Shown here: piece by piece, positions 35,401 through 50,400 of the stretch
Numbering within the stretch: position 1 is the stretch's first letter
How the letters are laid out: every line of letters starts with the position of its first letter
Assembly (NCBI GenBank): GCA_033032175.1
Contig: CM065313.1
Coordinates: 14,671,327-14,735,326, forward strand
Direction: 5' to 3'
Source of the DNA: Saturnia japonica
Lineage: Eukaryota > Arthropoda > Insecta > Lepidoptera > Saturniidae
DNA length: 64,000 bases
Program-made: the position numbers and the translations under genes
Notes under the pieces: model-generated
Database searches by the model: none
Seen by the model: the letters and a program-made list of their open reading frames with translations, nothing else
Told to the model about the DNA's origin: nothing

Positions 35401-38400
35401 TATTTAAAAAATATTTTTTTAACTTTTATGGCGCGATATTGTCAAGTATTTATGTAAGAAAGGCTCTACGAAGGGAAATTTTTTTACGATAATTATTAAA
35501 AAAAAAAATTCACTTACAATTAAGACGGAAGTGAAAATGTTGTTAGTTAACAATTGTTTAACTTGTTAAAAAATTAACTTTAAGTAAAATTTTCAATGGG
35601 AATAAATTATATACAGTGTTCAGAACACACCATCTTTTTTCAAATTTAAAAAAAAAATGTTCAATACCTTAAATAAATTAATTAATGTGCCGTACTCGCT
35701 TTTGACGCCGCGCGCGCAACCTAAAAATGTTGCACGCAGACCTATGTTCAGCGTTAAATTAAAATTATAAATAATGGAGATAGAGTTCCGGGAGTTAAGA
35801 GTTTTTTATTGGAAATTACCTCCTCTTAATCTTTTTTTGAAATTTCTTAAGTATTAATAGTTTATGATATATTGGCAAAAAAGAATCCGTTACACGCGAT
35901 TGATAGAAAAAAAAACTTACTTTCATGTTTATATAGCACATGTGTGATTATAATATTGAATTATTACAATAATATAATATTAGTGACCCACCCCAGCTTC
36001 GCACGGGTATAATATACGAAATAATGTATTTTATATTTTAAAAGGCCTGATTTAGAGTTTATCGCTTTAACATTGATAGATAATAAGTGCCTCTAGCCTA
36101 TTGGTTCTAAACGCGACTGCTTTACTCGAGGTCTTAGTTTCGATTCCCAAGTCGAGCAAAGTGTTATTGGGGGTGTCTTTAAATTTTCAGTATAACCTTG
36201 GATTTCGACTTTATGACCGATTAATGGCAATAGGCTCGCTCCATATTAAATGAAACCTAAAACACACCCGGCGAACTGTAGGTAGTGCGCTTATCTCTCG
36301 TCGCGCAATTTATCGTAGGTTTTTTTTGGTATGTATGATTTCTTTGGTATCGAATAATTTTGATTTCGTGATATCTTCTACGGTATTCATTTAAATGGAA
36401 AAGTATACAGGACAGTCTTAATCTAAATTAAATGCCCAAGTTAACTAATTAATTTATCTGGCTACAAATTAATACTGAATTGGAGAAAATAGCTTCGCAA
36501 TTAACGTAATATATTAAATTATTATTTTGCAAATAATTGAATTTTCTCTACTATACATACTGCTACTTAATTGGAATTTATTGTACATATAAACCTTCTG
36601 CAAAAAATTATGTAAATGTTAGTGAAAAACCCATTAAAATCCGTTTCATAGTTTAAAAGATCTAAGTGTACCTACATAGGGCACAGACATCGGGAAGGGA
36701 CTTCATTTTATACTATGTATAGATTAACATATTACTTATAATAAATGCTGATTTTTCATATAGAAATAGTTGCAAGTGTTTTTTTTTAATTAATGTGTCA
36801 CCGATATAATCTGAGATTACTTTTTCACTGTTACTACTTTAATAATAAGTACGTTGTAACATTATCAACCGAGATAAAATTTAATTTATTATTACAGCAT
36901 GCCATATACAGAAGCTTGTATTCGAGAGATTATGAGATATGAAACTCTTGTGCCTCTTAGCGTACCGCATCGTGCTATGAAGCATACGACCATACGTGGA
37001 TATGATGTACCGGAGGTAACCACCCACTATTAAAACTTATATACTGTTTAAATTAATCTGGTTTGAGTTGTTCATGCAGATATGATTGTTTAATTTAAAA
37101 TATCTTTTTCAAATCAAAAACGCGTTCAAACAAGTGCATAAAGATAATTAATCTAAAAAAACATTCCCAACAAGACAATTTAACGTAGATGAATTGCAAA
37201 AAAAATAATAAAGGATTATTTTGCATATATAACTGGGATTAAAATAAATCAATTTAATTCCAGAACTTTTGTTAAATTATGAGTTTATTAGTTGAATATT
37301 AAATAACTATATTATTAACCAGCTGTACCCGCGGTATCGCTAGTAAACCTCAATCAGAAGTGTCTGTTTGTAATGTTAAAATAACAGCTTTTTACTAAAT
37401 GCATATCAATCTAGATTAATTTAAAATTATTTAGATTAAAATCTAAAATTTTTGTCTGTCTGTCTGTTTGTTCCGGGTAATCTTCGAAACGGTTGGCCCG
37501 ATTTTGACGGGACTTTCACTGGCAGATAGCTGATATTATAAGGTGCAATTTAGGCTACTTCAATTTTTTTTAAGAATTAGGGTTCCGTGCAAATATAAAT
37601 CAATTCGGGAAAACGACGATTACCTGTATCAAATTAATATCCATACTAATATTATAAATGCGAAAGTAACTCAGTCTATCTGCCTATCTGTCACGTTTTC
37701 ACGCCTAAACCGCTAAACCAATTTTGATGAATTTTGGTATAGAGATAGAGTGAATCTTAGGAAAGGACATACTTTTAGTAGCGAAAATAAAACTTTAAGA
37801 GTAGAAAATAGGGGATGAAAGTTTGTAAGAATAAAATATATGTGACGTGCGATGTTGACCGCGGCTCGCGGGTGTGTTTATATTCTAAGCGTTTATATTA
37901 TAATTATTGATCTAACTGATGAGAAACAAGTATAAGAACGATTAAACACATCCATAAAATTGGATGTTTTATCAATATTTCATACGGACTTAAAGATTCG
38001 AATTTTACCATAGTAGCGATGCTCTAACGGGATACTCTAAATCGAAATTTTACTAATAATAAAAATGATTTAAATTATGATCGATCATTCTTTAAAACAA
38101 AATTTAGATTGAAATTTCGACTTTCGACGCCTATGTCCCTATTTTACGAATCCCACTGTTAACCACCCGCTTTGATTGACTCATAACACAGACCCGCAAT
38201 ACAGCTTCGCAGAGTCGCTTAGCTGCAACGGATAGACACAATCCGTAACTCAGTTCCACAGCCTCGCTCCACATCAGTGGACAGGTAACCTAGGGGATGA
38301 TTTTAATTATTTTTGAAGATTTATTGGAACGGTTGATGTATTGGATTCATATTGACATGTAATTACAATACGCATAGTGATAATTTTTATATCATAAAAA

Positions 38401-41400
38401 TATCTACAAAAAAGTGAGTGAAAGCATATACAGTCTATCTTGTAAGGATCTCCTACAATAAGTATTTTTGTTTTTAAAATAACCGGGTGCATCCATGTGC
38501 CATGTGCCCGACCGACGGCATTCTGTACTCCACGCGAGCGCAGCCGAGGGTATAGCTAGTTTATAGTAAATTTAAGAGATTTAATTTAATTTATTGTCAA
38601 AAGGCTTCAATATTACATGAAGTATATATGGGTTTTGATAAAATGATTTATTTAAAGGTTTAAGAAAATAATAATAATACTATCCTATCTATAATAATAT
38701 ATTTATTTTAGGGTACAATGGTAAGTCCAAATTTGGTGATGCTTCACATGGACAAAGAGCTATGGGGCGACCCAGAAAACTTTCGCCCTGAGAGATTTAT
38801 TGTCGATGGCCAACTTTGTCTTGCGAAAGACAAGTCTTTGCCATTTGGAGCTGGTTAGTATGTTTTGAAAAATATTAAATTAATTCTTCGGATGAATGTA
38901 GAGATCTTTCTTGTGCATGGCTTCTACGAGTGTTTTATAGGAGCCAATTTTGTGACAGCCCTTTTTATTGCAGATTCCTATATGTAGTTTGAATCAATTT
39001 AAAATGCGAGAGTATAACTCTCACGTTTCAATTATGCGTAGTTTCTGAGTACTTAATATTTTATTTAATCACGTTTTCTTTCGCCGATAAATTATTAAAT
39101 ATTCAAATCTTATAAAATTTTAATAAAATTATCAAATCAACACTGATGGTATATAAATCCATTGACGGCGCAATTTTTCAGAGTAATCAAAAATACCTAC
39201 CTAAGTTCAACCGTTACGTAATTATTTAAATTTTCTTCAATCTTCCATATGACTTAAGGTTTTAATGACCACATCAGTGTATAGGCAGTTTTTATGAGAT
39301 TTCAAAATGCATGCTTTCAGTTTTTATTTACAATTCACTTAATTTAAGCACAAAACCAAAACCAAACCAAGATCCCTCCAAAAACTCCATTTTTAAGGTA
39401 ATTTAATAACATTTCCTAGGTATTCCATAGAATGTTTTTTTTTTATGATAAAAAGGTGGCAAACGGCTAGGTGGCGCACCTGATGGAAAGTATCACCGCC
39501 GCCCACAAACATCCGCAACACCAGATGGCTCGCAGATGCGTTGTTTGCCTTCTAGGGAAAAATAAGTTCTTTCTTGAAGGTCATCAAGTCATAACGACTC
39601 GGAAGTACCTCAGGCAACAGCTGGTTCCACAAAGTGGTTGTGCGAGGTAGAAAGTGCCTTAAGAAATGCACTGTTGTGGAACGCTGGACATCGAGGTGGT
39701 GTGGATAGAATTTACGATTCTGCCGCGATGTCCGATGGTGAAATTCAGCAGCCGGGATCAATCCAAAGAAGTCCACGGAACACTCCCCATGATAAATGCG
39801 GTAGAAGATGCAGAGTGAACCAACATCTCTACGCATAGCCAATGGATCATGCCGATCGGAAAGAGCTTGATCGTCAATAACTCGAGTCACTCTACGCTGA
39901 AAGCGGTCAAAAGGAAGTAGTTGGTACTGGGAGGCTCCCGCCCAGAAGATGAGAAAAATACTCCATGTGGGGTCGAATTTGCGCCTTATAAAGATTTAGG
40001 CGATGAGCCGACGTGAAGTACTGTCTCGCCTTACTGAGCACACCAAGCTTCTTTGAGGCCAATTTGGCCTTACTTTCCAACTGACCGTGGAACTGGACGT
40101 CACTCGAAATGACGACGCCAAGAATTCCGATACTGGCTGTGGCAAACAAGGGAGTGTTCTCAAAACGAGGAGTTGCTACAAATGATGACTTTTAGCTGTT
40201 AATGCGCAGACTTGTGTCTTTTTAGGGTTGAACTGGACTAAGTTTAGTCGACCCCAGTCCGAGACTTTAGTTAAAAAAGACTCGACTTCAGACACAAGTT
40301 TGTGCATACCTTAAAAATACAAAGTTTTAAAAAACAATATGAGTTTTCAAATTATCTTATAGTCTCCAAACAATTTTCTTTTGTCCCTGCTTCAAAAATA
40401 GCTTTAACAAGATGGCGGCTACCTGTTAAAAGTTTCTTGGGAGTTTTTGTGATATTCCAAAATGCATGCACCCAGTTATTACCTATTTATAATTCACTTC
40501 ACTTGTGCAAAATAACCAAACCATAGATGTAGTATAATATAGATTGGCTATACGACAGAGAAAGAGCATAGTAAGGCATATGTCAGAACGAGATAGGGAC
40601 ATATGACATGTCTCTCAAGGTCAAGGTCCCGCAGAGTCCGTTGTCAATCGTGACGAAAATAAATATCGCTTATTTTCGAAAAATATAAGGTTTTACAATA
40701 TAATTTAGTGTTTGGTAGACGTATTACAATTATCTTTACCTGTGCAGCAGTGCCTTGTTGTAACTAATCCATAAAGAAAATCTACAAAATATCCATTTCG
40801 CATGTAAGGCCGATTAAAATGTTTTGCTCACAAACTAAATTGTTTTAAAAAGTTGATTAAAGTTCTATTCATAAATAAATTGAAAAAATATCGTATTTAA
40901 TCGCATTAATTCTTCGAAAATATACGAATTCAAAATAAAATGTTATCAAATACGTGAATATCTAAATTTCAAAGAGATTGACATATTATGTCGATAACAG
41001 TCTATCGAAAGGAGTTTTTGCGTATTCCTACAAAATAATTTTTATCTTTGTCATTTTTCAGATTTCCTCAAAATATTCGAGTATTATAATAAATTTATTT
41101 GTTATTATATATATTATTAATTATTATATATTTATTAATTTATTATATGTATATATAATTATAAAAAATATTCAAAGATTTGCAGCAAGTATCTTGAAAA
41201 AGAATGTTTTTTCCTCATTGATACGTAAAACGAGTGAAGCTGCGTTCTGGTTCTGTACGTACATTATTAATGCCAGTTTGTTATTTTAGTATAGAGTGAT
41301 TTTTAAGAATAGCCTTGGGAAATGGGTAATAATATCAACTTTTTTTGCATATTTTTGCATACATTTAAATCTTGCTCCTCACGCGTTTATTATGCAACTA

Positions 41401-44400
41401 GCTGTGTCCGTGGCTTCGCTCACGTGTGCTACAGAATGCCCGCGCTAATCTTGCTCCCCCGCTCCCGGCTATTTTAAAAACAAAAATGCTTATTGTGGGA
41501 GTTCCTTAGAAGATAGATGTATACTCTCACGGACTTTTTTGTAGGTCTTTTTAATGCCTATAATTATGTAAAAATATGAGGACACAATTTCACACACGGA
41601 TATTTAATTCCAAACTAAGCAAAGCTTGTAATATGGTAACTAAACAGCTATTATACATACTTAAATAGATATTTAACACCCAGACACACACAAATGACAT
41701 TTATGCTCATCACAAAAAGTCGGTCATGGGCGGGATCGAACCCGCGATCTCTCGGCTCAATAGTGGTGTTTAATACCACTGCGCCACGAGGCCTGAAAAT
41801 AAGAGATAGATATAGATATATTAATGTAGTACATTAATTTGCTATATCTCTTATGGTTTACTCAGCATAAGCCATTTATGCGCACGAATTGATTCATCAT
41901 GACCAGTTTTTCTTTATTTGTGGGGAACCCTAATTCTTTTTCTAAATTAAAAGAAGCTTAAGTTACTACCTATATCATCAGCTATCTATCAGTGAAAGTC
42001 CCGTCAAAATCGGTCCAACCGTTTCGGAGATTACCCGGAACAAACAGCCAGACAGACAAAAATTTAAAAAATGGTCTTTTTGTTCCCCGAGTACAAAATT
42101 TTATAAGAATCTATCAAGCCCTTTTGAGTGAAATTTGGACATACAGTCACGTATTTTTTTTTACGATTTTTACGAATTCGTGATTTTCTAAATATACCTG
42201 AGTATCCTTTAAAGGACAACTATCGAAAAATTTGGAAAAAAACATGTACAGTACATATTTGTATTAAATGAACATGTCCTTAAAAATTCATGCTCCGTCT
42301 ATCTGTGTCTTTGAATGTCCAGATTTATATCCAATAATGGTTAAACCGATTTTGATGAAATTTTTAACGCGGGAAGTATAAATTCAATCCATAAATAATG
42401 GTCAGTAAGAATTGTTAATAATACTTTTATTAATCTTAAAAATATATATCTAATTAATTATCAACCGTTTCTGATAATATTATTTACATAGGAAGTATAA
42501 GTCATGGTATAATTGACAGGCTATACTTAAGAATCGTTGAAAACACGCCTAGAAAGCTTAAAAATAATGTATTCATTCGAACTGATTTTCATGAAATTTT
42601 GTAGAAAGGAAGTGACATATGATAAGCTTATGAATGGTCAATAATAAAATACAATTATGGGATGAAAATTATTATTGCTTAAATAACGCGTGCGGAGCTG
42701 CGGGCACCGCTAGTATTATATAAATTTGTAGTATTATAAAAATTGCGTGTTTGTTGAACTAGGCGACATGAATACACCAATATGTGTATCAATATCGACA
42801 TAAAAGCCGAGTAAGTACATGGGTCAGAACTATTTACACGCACACTAATGTATTTTGTTTTTCGGCTCGCCCAAATCTACTCATTGCCGATCTATAATAT
42901 ACTACATCTATGAATCAAACTATATCACATAAAATGCCGCCAAAATTACATAATATAAGTCCACATAACATAAGATTATGAAAACCATTACATGAGACTT
43001 TGAGACCCCGCCAAAAACTCTGATGTGATATTCGAAACGAAACGGAGATGTATTTTATAATTTGCCGGTTTCTCATTTAGCATTCTATAGAATGCCTCGG
43101 CAATGTATGAATTATGAAACATTGAAATCAAAGTGGGCATAAATAAACAATTATAGTGGTTACGCTGTATAGGAAAATGCTTTGAAAATCCGTATTTAAT
43201 GTAAAAATGTAAAGTTTTTTAGATATAAGGAAGGAAAAAAAACGAAGGACAAATACCCAAGACTTACAAAGACAAAAAAAAACTATAAACTCATCAAAAA
43301 AGTCTAAGCAACATGTACTAATCTAAATTTTAGGATGGTTCTTCACATTATAACGTTGTATGTTATTTTTAAAATAATATCTTTAGGGTTCTATGATGTA
43401 AAAATAACAGCTGTTGTCTTTATAAGTTCTTTTAATAACAGAAACGAACAATATTAGAATATACTGTAGACACTAAGATACATAAGAAAGTAAACTTTTT
43501 TCTTACAAAATTAAATTTTTAAAGAAAATATATTTATTGTGAAAGAATAAAACAATATAATACAAAGTATGGGCTCCTCTGCTATTCAGAACTTGTCGGC
43601 AACGATTATTCATTGAATTAATGAGACTGTTTATGTCATCTTGCGGTATTCGCTCCCAATGGAATTGTAGCAAATCCTTCAGCTGTTGGGTTGTTGTCGC
43701 TCCGTCCAAGTCCTTCAAAACACGTCTCTGGAGCATGTCCCATGCGTGCTCGATGGGGTTGAGATCTGGCGATTGTGCAGGCCAGGGCAATACCCGAATG
43801 TTCTCCGTTGCAAAGTATTCACTGGTTCGCCGAGCTGTATGTGAACGCGCATTGTCATGCATTAACCTAAAATCGGAGCCAAAGGTTTGTGAAAATGGGT
43901 AGACATAAGGTCTGAGAATATCCTCAATGTAATTTTCAGCATTCATGTTTCCATTTACAAAAACGAGCTCAATTCGCCTGTTCTTCATAATACCCGCCCA
44001 TAACATAACTGTTGAGCCGCTGTATGGATGAACTTCCTGAACGCACCTGAGCCTTTCAGTATTTCCGGGCTGACGATACACTCGCACCCTTCTTGTATCA
44101 GGCTTAAACCCGAATCGCGACTCATCGGAAAACATAATTTTATCCCATTGTTCCTGGGTCCATGTTATGCGTTCTCTACACCATTCATATCGACGAGCGC
44201 GATTCCCGTGACGTATCGGTGGGCACCTGATTAGGCGTCGAGCTCGTAGGCCGTACTCATGCAGTCGATTTCGCACAGTTTGAGGACTTACATCAACACC
44301 ACTTGAAATTTGTAGCCTCAAACTTATCTCTCGAGCGGTTAACATCGGCTGGCGTCTTGTAGTCAGTTGTATGTACCGGTCTTGCCGAGTGGTTGTACTC

Positions 44401-47400
44401 CTTTTACGGCCTGGATGCTGTTCAGCGGGTTCTCCTGTATTATTGTAGCGCTGCCAAAGACGACAAATAACACTTCTATGAATGCAAAAATGTTGAGATA
44501 CCTGAGATTGTTTACTTCCCTCTTGCAACATCCCTACAGCTCTTTGCATTTCATCTGCCATCAAATGACGTCGCTTCATGACGTAAAGAATATCTAACAA
44601 TTCAATTTTGTCGCTAACTTTATTTAAATGGTTGGTAAAATTATAAAATCAAGACTAAACGTAGCAATTAAAACGCACTTAAATTCAAACAAATTCGCAG
44701 TCATTTGAATTTTATGAAAAAACAAAACATAATCAAATTTTTTTTTTTACAACCAGCCAGTATGTCATGAATAATAAAAAAGTTTACTTACCTACACACT
44801 TTGTTTGAGTAAATATTTAGAAACTAATTAATATAAATGGAAAAATTTGTAATATCACGCATGTTGCTTAGACTTTTTTGATGTGTGTATTTCAAAGTTG
44901 TAGTTATTAAGATACGATCTGCTTTTGCATATAATAAGAAATAACAATAAATTTATTGTAAAAATAAAAATAAAAATCCGTATTTAATGTAAAAATGTAA
45001 AGTTTTTTAGATATACGGAAGGAAAAAAAACGAAGAACAAATACCCAAGAATTACAAAGACAAAAAAAAATATATTTCAAAGTTGTAGTTATTAAGATAC
45101 GATCTGCTTTTGCGTATAATAAGAAATAACAATAAATTTATTTTGAACCAGGTAGTAAATTGGCTTAAAATTAAATAGATTTGTTATGCTAATGGGGTAT
45201 TGAAATATTTTACGACGTTGATAAATTAAAATTATAAGAGGTATGTAATGAAATTACTGCCAAAAACTTGTATAATATATGTCTTGTTCGATAACGAAGA
45301 AAACCACAATAAAATGTCTAAAACAAGATCCAGAAATGTTTCTTACTGTGCGGCTTATTCATACAATGTTACTAACAACGAAATTATGAAATGTATAAAA
45401 TATTCTCTATTCTATCATTTTAAATGTGTGATTACCGGCAAAAATAAGTACACAGATATTAAACCCGATTATAAAAGTACGTGGATATGTACAGTTTGCA
45501 GTAGCAAGCAACCTAAAACTGGAAATGTGATTACTCCTGACAGATGTTTCTCACAAAACACTCAAGACTATTAATCTTGATGAGTATATTTCACCTATTA
45601 AATCAGTTCACAAGAAAAGTACTAGTATTTCTGTTTTAACACCAATAATTACATTAGATGATATAAGAAAAATTATTAAATCTGAATTACAACATATTGA
45701 AAAGAAAATATTAGACACCGTTATCAACAAAACCAAGGATTTATTTAGTGAAATTAACAACATAAATGAATCTATGGTATTTATCAATAAACAATATGAA
45801 GACCTCAAAAATGATATCACATTAAACATTAGTCTGATGGAGAATATTCAGGATGAAAATATAAAATTAAAGGAAACAGTTAATGACTTACAAAAACGAC
45901 TTACTGCTATGGAACAACACAATCGTGCCAATAACATTGAAATTCACTGTATACCGGAGTTTAAATCAGAAAATCTTGTCATTACAGTTATTCAAATTAG
46001 TAGAGCAACGTCTAGCAATATTAAAGAAGAAAACATAAATCGTTGTACTCGTATTTCTAAGATTAATGCTTCTAATACCAGGCCCCGCTCTGTCGTTGTT
46101 AATTTTTCTAGCCCTCGTATTCGAGATGCTTTCATGGCTGGTGTTATTAAATTTAATAAATCGAATCCAAAAGACAAACTTAACTCTGGACATATAGGTA
46201 TTAGAGGTGAAAAAAAAACAATATACGTAGTTGATCATTTAACACCTAGTATGAAGGCTCTCCATGCTGAGACTAGAATAAAAGCTAAAGTTAATGGTTA
46301 CAAATTTGTCTGGATAAAAAATGAACTCATATTTATTCGAAAAACCGATACATCTGAACACATCCTAATCCGTGATAAAGAGACACTTGAAAGATTGTAA
46401 TAATCTAATTATGAATTTTCACGTAATTTGCTTTTTATTTGATTTATAATTATTCACATTCGATGATTTAAAAATATATTACCAGAATGTTAGAGGTCTC
46501 CGTAGTAAAACTCATGAAGTTAACCTTAATATCCTAAATAACGACTTTGATATTTATGTTTTTACAGAAACTTGGTTGAATAGTAGCGTTTTTGATGGTG
46601 AGATCTTTGATAATAGATACACGATTTACAGACGTGATAGATTGTCCAGCGGATTTCATAATATGAAAGAAGGCGGAGGAGTTTTAATAGCAGTTTCAAA
46701 CTTTTTATGTCCAAGTCGGTTACCTGAATGGGAAAGTCATTGCGAAGATTTATGGGTCAAACTACATGTTACAATAAATACACGACGTGAACAACTAGTC
46801 ATATGCGCAGTCTATATTCCACCTCCCGTTAGCCACACAATTCTTGAGTCTTTTCTAACCAATGCAAATAAAGTTTTGGAAAATAATTCTAAAATTATAA
46901 TTCTTGGTGATTTTAATTTAAGTGAAATTAACTGGTTACATTTAGAGAGTAGCCTATGTGTTCATAGCAATAATAGTTTGGCTGTATCTTTAATTGATTT
47001 CATTGCAGAGAATGACCTTATTCAATTTAATGTCATATTAAATCACAACAATAAAGTTTTAGACTTAATACTTTCCAATATACCATCTGTTACTGTCAAT
47101 CGTTGTAGTTACCCCATAACAAATATTGATACACATCATCCTCCACTGGTTATTTTACCTTTTATAAATACAAAACTTTTAATCTTCTGCCTAAAAGCAC
47201 GGCTCGTCTCAACTTCTTTAAAGCTGACTACAACAAAATTAATTCTGAATTAAATAATATTGCATGGACGCAAGTTTTTTCTCATTCTCTCGATGTAAAC
47301 GATATGGTTGATAACTTCTATAAAATAATGTATGAAATAATTGAAAAAAACGCCCCAAAAACTTGCTATACTAGCAAACGATATCCTATTTGGTTTTCTC

Positions 47401-50400
47401 GTCGTTTTATTATTATTCATTATCGATCATTATTAAATTTAAAAAAAAATTAAGATTGAAAATCAAAAAGTTTAATAATCCACTCGACATGTTAAAGTTT
47501 GATTTTCTAGGAGCTGAAAGTGACAAACTTATCAGATCCAACTTTAAATCCTATATTGAACAAGTGGAGATGAACTTATCAAAAAATCCAAAATTCTTCT
47601 GGACTTATATAAAAAATATGCGAAAAAGAAGAGGTAATTACCCAAGCTCTATGAGTCTAGGAGCTGAAACTGCTTTCCTTGGCTCAGATATATGTAATCT
47701 ATTTTCTAAACATTTCTCGTCTTTATCAAATGCAGATGTTTCCTTATCTTCTTACAATAACACTTCATCAAACGAAATCCAAACTGCTTCTTCTATCCAA
47801 TATACTTCTATTTGCAATATTTCTTTTACACATGATGAAGTTTACACGGCTTTAAATAAAGTTAACATACATAAGGGGGCAGGACCTGACACTCTGTCTT
47901 CTTTATTTATAAAGAACTGTGCTAAATCACTTAGTTTTCCTTTGACAAAGATTTATAATAAGTCAATTAATACTGGTACATTTCCCTTTACATGGAAAAG
48001 AGCCAATTTATTGCCTATTTTTAAAAAGGGTGATTCCTGTTGTATTGTAAATTACAGACCTATATCCATATTATCCGTACTGGCCAAAGTATTTGAAAAG
48101 TTAGTATATTCCCATATAAGTAGACATATCAGACCATACATTACTCCTCACCAACATGGCTTTCTGACTGGTAGATCTACTAATACTAATCTTACGAACT
48201 ATATAGCATATTTAGCAGACTTTGTGGATCCGGTGGTACAGGTAGATGCTATCTATACTGATTTCTCGAAAGCCTTTGATACAGTTAATCATAGTATCCT
48301 AATAAAAAAAACGTCAAGTTATGGTATTGGTGGAATATTATTACAATGGCTTTCTTCTTACTTAAAAAACCGCCAATCAGTCGTTATTGTCGAGGGATAT
48401 CAATCTGAACCATTTAAAATACTATCTGGTGTCCCACAAGGGTCAATATTTGGACCTCTTTTGTTCAATATATATATCAATGATGTGTCTCAATGTTTTG
48501 TTAATTCTTCTTTCTTTATGTTTGCGGATGACCTTAAAATTGCACGTAGAATTCATAACATAAATGATGTTAACAAATTGCAATCTGACTATATGGTGGC
48601 CTCACTATCAAACATATATAAGCCGCATTGAAAGTATTCAAAGACGATTCACTATGGTTTCCTTACCAGACACTATGAAATTCGCTCCATATTATGACGA
48701 TTAAAAGATATTAAACTTATATCTTTAAATAACAGACGGATTTTGCTTAACATGATTTATTTATATAAACTTTTTAATAACCTTATTGACGATTCAGAAC
48801 TTTTGGAGAAATTTAACATTAATGTACCTCTTAGGTTACCTAGAAATCCAGTCCCTTTATTTTGTCATAAATGCTTTTTAGAACCAATCTTGGACACTAC
48901 TCAATAGTTGCTAGATTATCACGTCAATATAACGAGCTGATTAAAAAAGATGACACCATTGATATATTCGCCAATTCACCTTCTCAGTTTAAAATAAAAA
49001 TTTATTCTCTGTTAGCTTCATGATTTTTATTTTATGATTATGTTGATCGAGCTTTTTTTATTGTATTTTTTTTATCCAAAAATTTTAATTGTATTTTAAC
49101 TATATACAGTGTAAACTCTTTATAACGAAACTCAAGGGACTGAGCATTTTTTATCGTTATAGAGAGTTATCGTTATATGGAGTAACCAAAAAAACCAAAT
49201 TAACAAGAATTTTTAATATGTATGTCTTAGATAATAAATGCTTATAAATTATTTTTTACACATATAGTCTGATAACTTTGTCTAACGTTTTTTGCTATGC
49301 CAGTACTTGTTTTGTATTATTTTATGTATTCTATTCATATCTTCTTCTATCAAACTTTTTCGTCAACACTAATCGCTTGCCGTTTACTGGCCATGTTAAC
49401 AGTTTCAAAGTAGGTTTACGACTGATAATACGATAGGTATCCAGTATGCTTGGTCGAAGACCATCACTTCCGAGAAAACAATGCGTCATACTGCACGTGT
49501 TCAAGGCAATTAAGGATAACAAAAGCTAGACCGACCTCGGATGTTTCGGAGCTTAAAAGTTTTTTGTTACCTGATAATAAACAATAATACCGATAATAAA
49601 TATTTACTGTCTAAAAATATGAACACATTTCTTCGTAACAGAGAATGGCGTATCGCTATAAAGAGTGTTTCAATATGTGGGTTTTAACGCAAACCAACCA
49701 AGTTGGGCTCACTTCAAAGTTATAGGGAGTTTATCGTTATAAAGGGTAACGTTATAAAGAGTTTACACTGTATATATATATATTTTTTAATTTTTTTTTT
49801 AACGTGGAGAAACCCATCATGGGTACACACCCGCCCGGGGGAACGAGTGGTTATGTGAGACTCCTACTCACTAAAACTCCACGGTGTACCATCCGCCGCC
49901 ATACTGGGGCGACGCGGGCACTGCGCTGGCATACAGCCGCGCCGCCTCAGCGGCCGGCCCGGCTAAACCGGGCCCCGGCCTAAGTAGGAGACGGCTCAGT
50001 ACAGCCTAGCCGTCTCCTCCGTCCGCCGAACCTGTGCAATGAGAAGACGGGCCCCCCAACCCGTCTCCTCTGGTTCAGCTAGGGTGGCGGGAGTTGGCGA
50101 ATGAACCGCCTCCTCCTGCCATCCGTTCGTCTTTGACGGAGAGAGCCGCTCAGGGGATCACCCTCGCGCGCCCTCTCCGCAGCCTCTTTCTGCGAGATGA
50201 TGTCCTCGCAGAAGGAGGTCATCGCCGTCCATGCAGTCTCGCTGCCGAGCATGGCTCTCACCACACTCGGCAGCGAGAGGTCTCCTCCAACAGCTACGGC
50301 CAGAGTGCGGCGCTGTTCCACCCACGCAGCACACTCAGAGAGAGTGTGCTGCGTCGTGTTCTCTAAAGCCCCGCACTCGTGGCACGTAGTGTTGGGCTCC

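Larger units (their letters stand above)
43187..45145. repeat. 185-bp tandem duplication split by the Tc1 element
   Basis: TCCGTATTTAATGTAAAAATG to CCCAAGACTTACAAAGACAAA precedes the Tc1 element, and TTTCAAAGTTGTAGTTATTA follows it. Both parts recur, joined without the element, at about 44977-45145. The second unit therefore preserves the empty target site at about 45073. Confidence 0.85.
45240..49100 (+). mobile_element. CR1/Jockey-group LINE with PHD-type ORF1, internally deleted
   Basis: Plus-strand non-LTR retrotransposon with an ORF1 region (45240-46400) and ORF2 (about 46460-48900). The 3' end is T-rich with ATTGTATTTT motifs just before the pogo MITE at 49107. Clade placement within the CR1/Daphne/Jockey group is tentative. 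Confidence 0.85.

Noticed and set aside
37010..37030. Alternative longer exon 7
   Set aside because: Reading through the donor gives VTTHY then a stop, and the phase to exon 8 fits only the GAG|GTAACC donor.
41725..41800. tRNA gene on the minus strand
   Set aside because: The boxes are good, but the acceptor ends do not pair and the sequence runs into a SINE body nested in a known repeat.
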